Shown: positions 59,026 through 64,000 of the stretch, one piece after another
Numbering within the stretch: the stretch's first letter is position 1
Layout of the letters: every line of letters starts with the position of its first letter
From: an uncultured Eubacteriales bacterium
GTDB taxonomy: Bacteria > Bacillota > Clostridia > Lachnospirales > Lachnospiraceae
Reading direction: 5' to 3'
Length of the DNA: 64,000 nucleotides
Assembly: GCA_900548855.1 (NCBI GenBank)
Contig: URMF01000001.1
Coordinates: forward strand, 1 to 64,000
Program-made: the position numbers and the translations under genes
Notes under the pieces: generated by a model
Databases searched by the model: none
What the model was told of the DNA's origin: nothing
Seen by the model: only the letters and a program-made list of their open reading frames with translations

Positions 59026-60411
59026 ATGACTGAAAAAAAATATTTGAAGTGGTATAACAAGATCGGATATGGATCCGGAGATATTGCAGGTAATGTAGTA
59101 TATGCTTTCCTGTCCTCATTTATAATGATTTTTTTAACCGATACTGTAGGCTTAAATGCAGGTATCGTAGGAACTTTAATGATGTTTTCAAAGCTTTTTG
59201 ATGGTGTTACCGATATATTTTTCGGTTCCATGATTGACAAAACAAAAAGCAAAATGGGCAAGGCTCGCCCATGGATGCTCTGGGCATACTTTGGCTGTGC
59301 TGCAATGATTATAGCAATCTTCGCAATTCCAGTTTCTTTGGGAGAAGGTGCAAAATATGCATGGTTCTTTATTGCCTACACAGCACTGAATGCAGTCTTT
59401 TATACTGCAAACAACATTGCATACTCTGCTCTCACTTCACTGATTACCAAAAACAGCAGTGAACGTGTCCAAATGGGCTCCATCCGGTTTATGTTCGCCT
59501 TTGGCACGAGCTTACTCATCCAGACCATTACAGTTAACGCTGTTGAAGCGTTGGGCAGTGGTGCCGAGGCATGGAGAACCATTGCCATTATATATGCAGT
59601 GATTGGTCTGATTGTAAATACTATCTCCACATTATCGGTTAAAGAGCTTCCTGCTGAAGTGCTTGATGAGGCAGCTTCCGAACAGGAAATACAAAAAGCG
59701 GAAAAATACAACCTGGTCCAGGCTATTAAACTGCTTGGTGCCAATAAATTTTATATAATTATCTGTTGTATTTACATCTTAACACAGATATTTACAGCTA
59801 CCATCAACATGGGAATTTACTTTATGACCTATATATTAGGGGATGCCTCACTGCTTGGTGTTTTCGCCCTTGCCATAAATATTCCATTAATATGCGGTCT
59901 CATATTCACACCAATGCTTGTTAAAAAATTTAACGGAATGTATAAGATTAATCTTGTGGGTTATGCAATCGCAACCGTTGCCCGGGGACTGGTAATCGTT
60001 GCTGGATATATGGGAAATCTTCCTATGATGCTGCTCTTTTCCGGTGTTGCTTCCATTGGTATGAGCCCTCTACAGGGTGACCTAAATGCCCTGATTGCCT
60101 CCTGTTCTGAATATACCTTCCTTACCAAACAAAAGAGGATTGATGGTACAATGTTTTCATGTACCTCTCTCGGTGTCAAAATTGGAGGCGGTATCGGTAC
60201 AGCACTTGCAGGATGGCTTCTTGCAGCAAGCGGCTATGTTGCAAATGCTCCTGAACAGGTTGAATCCTGTATCAATATGCTGTACTTCATGTATTTATGG
60301 ATTCCTATGATTATCAATCTCATAATTACACTTCTTCTTTCCAAGCTAAAAGTGGAGCAGGCAAATGCAGAAATCGAGGCAAAAAAGTCACTCGCATCAT
60401 CAGATAAATAA
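59026..60411 (+). CDS. GPH-family sugar:cation symporter
   Basis: 461 residues with about 12 hydrophobic segments. The GPH hallmark KLFDGVTDIFFGSMIDKTKSKMGKARPWML is at residues 46-75. It lacks the C-terminal EIIA-like domain found in streptococcal LacS. Located 110 bases after lacZ, so it most likely imports lactose or another beta-galactoside. AAAGGAGT precedes the ATG. Confidence 0.9.
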   Translation: MTEKKYLKWYNKIGYGSGDIAGNVVYAFLSSFIMIFLTDTVGLNAGIVGTLMMFSKLFDGVTDIFFGSMIDKTKSKMGKARPWMLWAYFGCAAMIIAIFAIPVSLGEGAKYAWFFIAYTALNAVFYTANNIAYSALTSLITKNSSERVQMGSIRFMFAFGTSLLIQTITVNAVEALGSGAEAWRTIAIIYAVIGLIVNTISTLSVKELPAEVLDEAASEQEIQKAEKYNLVQAIKLLGANKFYIIICCIYILTQIFTATINMGIYFMTYILGDASLLGVFALAINIPLICGLIFTPMLVKKFNGMYKINLVGYAIATVARGLVIVAGYMGNLPMMLLFSGVASIGMSPLQGDLNALIASCSEYTFLTKQKRIDGTMFSCTSLGVKIGGGIGTALAGWLLAASGYVANAPEQVESCINMLYFMYLWIPMIINLIITLLLSKLKVEQANAEIEAKKSLASSDK

Positions 60412-60471
60412 ATTTCATTGCTACATCATATATTTACGCTGTTGCTTTGAAACTTAATAAAAATGCATAAA

Positions 60472-60507
60472 TAAAGCTGGCACAAACCGTACCAGCTTTA
60501 TTATTTT
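60472..60507 (+). terminator. Terminator of the lac operon
   Basis: TAAAGCTGG (60472-60480) and CCAGCTTTA (60492-60500) followed by TTATTTT. Confidence 0.8.
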
Positions 60508-60532
60508 ATAAAATTTTTATATGGCTTATTGT

Positions 60533-61732
60533 TTATCTTACCTTAATCTTCTGCTGACCATAGTAATCACTGGCTACATACTTACCGTTAATCTTTACCA
60601 AAGGTACAATCTTAAAGTAATAGCTCTTATTCTTCTTAAGAGAAGACTTTCCGTACTTGTTAACCGTAACCTTCTTGGTAGAGCCGCTTAATGTCTTAAA
60701 TGTCTTATAACCAGAGGACTTCTTCGTAGAAACCTGGGTTCTAATCTTACCGGTTCCGTTTATCTTGCTCCACTTGAAGTTGATTTTCTTACTGCTTCTG
60801 GTATATTTTACATTCATTTCACAAAATGCTCTATAATCGCTCCACTGACCATATTTTCTACCATTGTCTGTATCTACAAAGGCTCTTACACGATATTTTA
60901 AGTACTTGTTCTGCTTATAAGACATATAAGGCGTTGAAGTTCCATTATATGAATAGCTCTTTGTAACGGTCGTAGATTTTGAATATTTGGAACCTCCGGC
61001 ATTTACTATCTGTGCTTCAAATCCGGTACCAGAGAACAATGCTACAACACTAATCTTATTGGTAGCACTCAAAACACCATATAAGCCAAAATTGCTTTTT
61101 GAAATCTTAGAGGTAAGCAAATTGACCGTTGTATATTTTGCTATGGCCTCAGCATTATATCCGGAAGCAGACCTTCTTGCAGCAACAACCTTATAAGAAT
61201 TATTTGATGAACTGTTCATCTTAATCGTATAACTGGTACTGGTTGTCGAGCCAACCAACTTGTTTGTACCTCCCTCATAGATATAATAAATATTTGCTCC
61301 TGGTGCAGAATACTGGATTGTTGCACTGTTATCTGTAGCGTTCACAAACTTCACATCAGATAATGCCCCCGGTGTAGTTACAACCTGTAACGCACCAGTC
61401 CAGTTTGCATAACAGTTTTTGTACGTTGTTCCGCAGCCTACCCTGACATAATATGTAGAACCCTGTGCAAGCCCGCTAAAAGATGCTCTGGAACCGGACG
61501 TATAGCTCTGCTTAATAATGTTTTTAAAACCGGCATCCGAAGCAATCTGATATCCATAATACTTATAATTGGATGATGCTGTCCACCCTACCGTTACACT
61601 ATTCATATAATCGTATGTCTGTTTCAGTCCGCTTACCGCAGCCTCAGAGGTAATGCCAGTCACCATAAATGCCATCGCCATAACGAATACAGCAATCAGA
61701 CATTTCATAGAACTTTTCATTGTTTTCATCAT
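60533..61732 (-). CDS. Secreted protein with fibronectin-III-like domains
   Basis: 399 residues from the ATG at 61732, 6 bases after AAAGGAGAG. Signal peptide (KCLIAVFVMAMAFMVTGITSEAA). Then two to three Fn3-like beta domains (VSGLKQTYDYMNSVTVGWTAS..; GALSDVKFVNATDNSATIQYSAP..), and a C-terminal Lys/Tyr-rich part (KKINFKWSKINGTGKIRTQVSTKK) resembling the Fn3-type repeats of Clostridia surface proteins. No wall anchor motif is visible. Probably an extracellular adhesin or matrix protein. Confidence 0.75.
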   Translation of the reverse strand: MMKTMKSSMKCLIAVFVMAMAFMVTGITSEAAVSGLKQTYDYMNSVTVGWTASSNYKYYGYQIASDAGFKNIIKQSYTSGSRASFSGLAQGSTYYVRVGCGTTYKNCYANWTGALQVVTTPGALSDVKFVNATDNSATIQYSAPGANIYYIYEGGTNKLVGSTTSTSYTIKMNSSSNNSYKVVAARRSASGYNAEAIAKYTTVNLLTSKISKSNFGLYGVLSATNKISVVALFSGTGFEAQIVNAGGSKYSKSTTVTKSYSYNGTSTPYMSYKQNKYLKYRVRAFVDTDNGRKYGQWSDYRAFCEMNVKYTRSSKKINFKWSKINGTGKIRTQVSTKKSSGYKTFKTLSGSTKKVTVNKYGKSSLKKNKSYYFKIVPLVKINGKYVASDYYGQQKIKVR

Positions 61733-61887
61733 AAAACTCTCCTTTTCTTTTTCATATTTTTGTACAACATGTATCCAAATTTCTATATATATGATATACA
61801 CATAGATAATATAGTTATATTATATTAAATTTATGTGAAATCATAGATGGCATACTGCACAAAAAAATTAGGCACATTCACAATAAA

Positions 61888-62871
61888 TTATTTACAACCA
61901 TTTTGCATCCGTACCTGTTGTCCCTGCACCAGCGGGTAAGCCGCCAGTCTACTACCATTTAAATTTTCCCTATGCATATCTACACCTGTAATCTGGTTGT
62001 TCTCATAAGTTGTATAATAATAGATACCCCTATCGGTATTACAGCAAGAGCTATAGATTGTCATTTCATATTCACCCTCACCGATGCGGACACACCCTCT
62101 CTGCTGGGATACAGCACCTAAAATATGAAAAAACTGGCTGATGCTCTCCGATTCCGAATCGCCGGAAACGGAATTCATTTTTGTAAATGCAGCACGGACA
62201 AAACGGGATTCAGAGGATAAATCTCCCGGCATACCCATGGCGCCCATTCCACGGCAATACGGCTCCAGCTTTAACTTTTGGGAAAAATTATTTACCGGAG
62301 GCTCAACGGATAAATTCATATAGTTATTCAGATGAAACATCTGTATATCAAAGCCGGGATTGTTGGTTAATACACCCACAGGATTATCATATACCTTCAA
62401 GCCATCCCCTGTACATTCCACCGTAATGGATTCCTCCCGGTCCGAAATAATCCAGTGAAGCTCCGCCAGAGGCATATCGTCACGAAAATTGATTTTAACA
62501 AGATTAATCCGTTCCAGCTTTTCCCTGGTCTCCACAACTGTGGCACACTGACCCAATATCCATGGAATAAATTCAAAGGGTGCAATATTATCCTTCCCAT
62601 CTGCCTCTGGCTTATAATCTGCATTTCCGGGAAAATTCAGCCCAGCCATACTCAACCCTTTTTCGTTGGTCGCATCATAGTAAAGCGGATAGTTATCCAC
62701 AACAAAAGCCATCCCAATCATGGCATAATGCTGCTGTAAACTCTTCTCCCTGCAAAAAGAAAAGGAAAAATTTCTCGGCGTTACCGTTACCGTCTCCTTA
62801 TAGGAATGCTCTAAATCCAAAGTACGTCCAAAATAATGATTTTTTGTTTTATAAGTTACTGCTGTACACAT
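61888..62871 (-). CDS. Choloylglycine hydrolase family (bile-salt-hydrolase-like) enzyme
   Basis: 327 residues from the ATG at 62871, which gives MCTAVTYK; removal of Met exposes Cys as the Ntn nucleophile. Further conserved residues: Arg16 and Asp19 in FGRTLDLE, the Asn region AGLNFPGNADY, the Asn pair in VLTNNPGFD and Arg in SSESRFVRAAF. These match bile salt hydrolases more than penicillin V acylases. It would hydrolyse conjugated bile salts or related amides in the gut, but specificity cannot be fixed from motifs. Confidence 0.88.
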   Translation of the reverse strand: MCTAVTYKTKNHYFGRTLDLEHSYKETVTVTPRNFSFSFCREKSLQQHYAMIGMAFVVDNYPLYYDATNEKGLSMAGLNFPGNADYKPEADGKDNIAPFEFIPWILGQCATVVETREKLERINLVKINFRDDMPLAELHWIISDREESITVECTGDGLKVYDNPVGVLTNNPGFDIQMFHLNNYMNLSVEPPVNNFSQKLKLEPYCRGMGAMGMPGDLSSESRFVRAAFTKMNSVSGDSESESISQFFHILGAVSQQRGCVRIGEGEYEMTIYSSCCNTDRGIYYYTTYENNQITGVDMHRENLNGSRLAAYPLVQGQQVRMQNGCK

Positions 62872-62960
62872 ATTTTGTACCCCCAAAGCTTCTATTCTAT
62901 ATCTTATTCATTTACAGATTATGCGTACTTTATTCTACACCAGGATAAACACCTAACTGC

Positions 62961-64000
62961 TTAAAAATTCCACAGTCCATATAGCGGAATATTCAATATT
63001 CCCTTTGAAAAGCCCAGTTCATCCAGTGAAATCCGGATTGCCATATGATTTTTATATTTACTGTTAAATACCTTAATACTCTGTGCCTTACGGCGGATTC
63101 TCGACTGCACATCCACTGGCACCACTTCCCCATCATCCTCGAAAACAAAATCCACTCTGGCTGTGGCTCCGGAAATCCAGAAATACAGCTTATCCACCGT
63201 ACCGTTCATCGTAAGCTCAGAAAGCACAAACTGCTCTAACAGCGCACCGTTTACATCCTCCATTGCCGAATCTCCAGTCTTCATCTGGGTATAGGAAATT
63301 CCACACATAATTCGAAGCAGTCCATGGTCTAAATGATACAGTTCAAAGGATTTGTCATCCACCTGCAGCGGCAGTGGAGAAATCCCGTCCTTAATCCGGT
63401 TTACCTTTCTTACCATCCCTGTATCCACCAGCCAGTTAACGGACTTTTCATATTCCCTGGCTCTCGCCTTCTCATCTACATACTGATACATGAATTTGCG
63501 ATTCTCTTTTTCCATCTGCACTGGTATACTGTTCCAGATTTTATTTACCTTTAATGCATAGGTCTTGGGCACGTACCGTTCAATATGCTCACTGCATTTG
63601 ACAAGCAACGCCTTCAAAATCGCATCTACCCGGTTCAAATCATGATTCTTCACATAGTCAAGTACCACAATAGGCATTCCACCAGTAATATAGAATATTT
63701 TCAGATATTCCGTAATTTCCTTTATCACCTCCGGCTCCACCGGCTCCATTTTCTGATTTTCAATGGACTTGCACAAATCCTGTGCCTTATTTGCAGTCAA
63801 AAATTCCTCAAAAGTCATCGGATATAATTGCAGCTCATAAAACCCTTTTCCATACTCCGCTTCATGGACAATGCGTCCCACAGTTGAAGCAACCAGGCAG
63901 ATTGGAAGCTCCGGTCTCTGCTGCTTTAAGCTCAAAACCGCTTCCACTGCCTTGGGATATAAATGTGCCTCATCAAAAACAAATAAGGTCTGTCCCTCCT
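62961..64000 (-). CDS. AAA ATPase with DUF4143 domain, partial
   Basis: At least 346 residues, continuing beyond the window. The visible start includes Walker B FVFDEAHLYPKAVEAVLSL and LVASTVG, so the P-loop lies outside. The C-terminal part is the DUF4143 domain (QVDDKSFELYHLDHGLLRIMCGI.., DKLYFWISGATARVDFVFEDDGEVVPVDVQ), a nuclease-like fold. Such proteins are abundant in anaerobes and of unknown function; often several copies per genome. The C-terminus ends at 62961. Confidence 0.85.
   Translation of the reverse strand, partial: EGQTLFVFDEAHLYPKAVEAVLSLKQQRPELPICLVASTVGRIVHEAEYGKGFYELQLYPMTFEEFLTANKAQDLCKSIENQKMEPVEPEVIKEITEYLKIFYITGGMPIVVLDYVKNHDLNRVDAILKALLVKCSEHIERYVPKTYALKVNKIWNSIPVQMEKENRKFMYQYVDEKARAREYEKSVNWLVDTGMVRKVNRIKDGISPLPLQVDDKSFELYHLDHGLLRIMCGISYTQMKTGDSAMEDVNGALLEQFVLSELTMNGTVDKLYFWISGATARVDFVFEDDGEVVPVDVQSRIRRKAQSIKVFNSKYKNHMAIRISLDELGFSKGILNIPLYGLWNF

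Overview
The window looks like a low-GC anaerobic Firmicute of the Clostridia, most likely family Lachnospiraceae. The basis is AT-rich DNA, AGGAGG-type ribosome binding sites, a GGGtGRT-protein locus typical of gut anaerobes, a lysine riboswitch on dapA, a GPH-type lactose locus and a bile-salt-hydrolase-like enzyme. The species is not identifiable from the sequence alone. All functions below are read from sequence by eye; no database search was run.

Layout. 1-6.5 kb (host): an MFS drug exporter behind a five-codon leader peptide and hairpin, a BlaI/BlaR-type operon with its lipoprotein and a clear two-dyad operator, then a GGGtGRT protein and an Fe-S scaffold-like protein. 6.6-33.85 kb: an integrated siphovirus-type prophage of about 27 kb, bounded by a 15-bp direct repeat (candidate attL/attR). 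Read leftward from the divergent repressor/Cro switch near 27.9 kb it carries early regulators, an antirepressor, a replication module with iteron-like repeats inside the initiator gene, an ArpU/RinA-like late regulator, the head genes (portal, minor head, terminase, scaffold, capsid in an unusual order), connector and tail genes, holin and endolysin. Read rightward from the switch are the repressor, a DUF4177-like protein, a lipoprotein, a 0.7-kb gene-free tract packed with AT-centred palindromes, a NYN-domain RNase-like gene, a holin-like small toxin in an inverted-repeat cassette, a broken chimeric gene and the tyrosine integrase.

33.9-64 kb (host): a PHP phosphoesterase, YajC and Tgt, a calcium-binding-motif surface protein, a MacB-like ABC set with a secreted partner, NadE, DapB and DapA (the latter under a lysine riboswitch), a CobO-like P-loop protein, an SSB-domain protein, a SpoU methyltransferase, DnaE, a DUF5662 protein, two acetyltransferases, an AraC regulator divergent from lacZ plus a GPH sugar transporter, a secreted Fn3-like protein, a choloylglycine-hydrolase-family enzyme, and a partial AAA/DUF4143 ATPase running off the right edge.

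The part most likely to be undescribed is 29.8-31.7 kb of the prophage: two 36-bp direct repeats exactly 30 bp apart, about 17 short palindromes with AT centres in 540 bp, and, immediately downstream, a NYN-family nuclease-like gene with its own promoter and attenuator-like hairpin. Linking these parts functionally is inference, but the tract is not explained by coding capacity or ordinary terminators.
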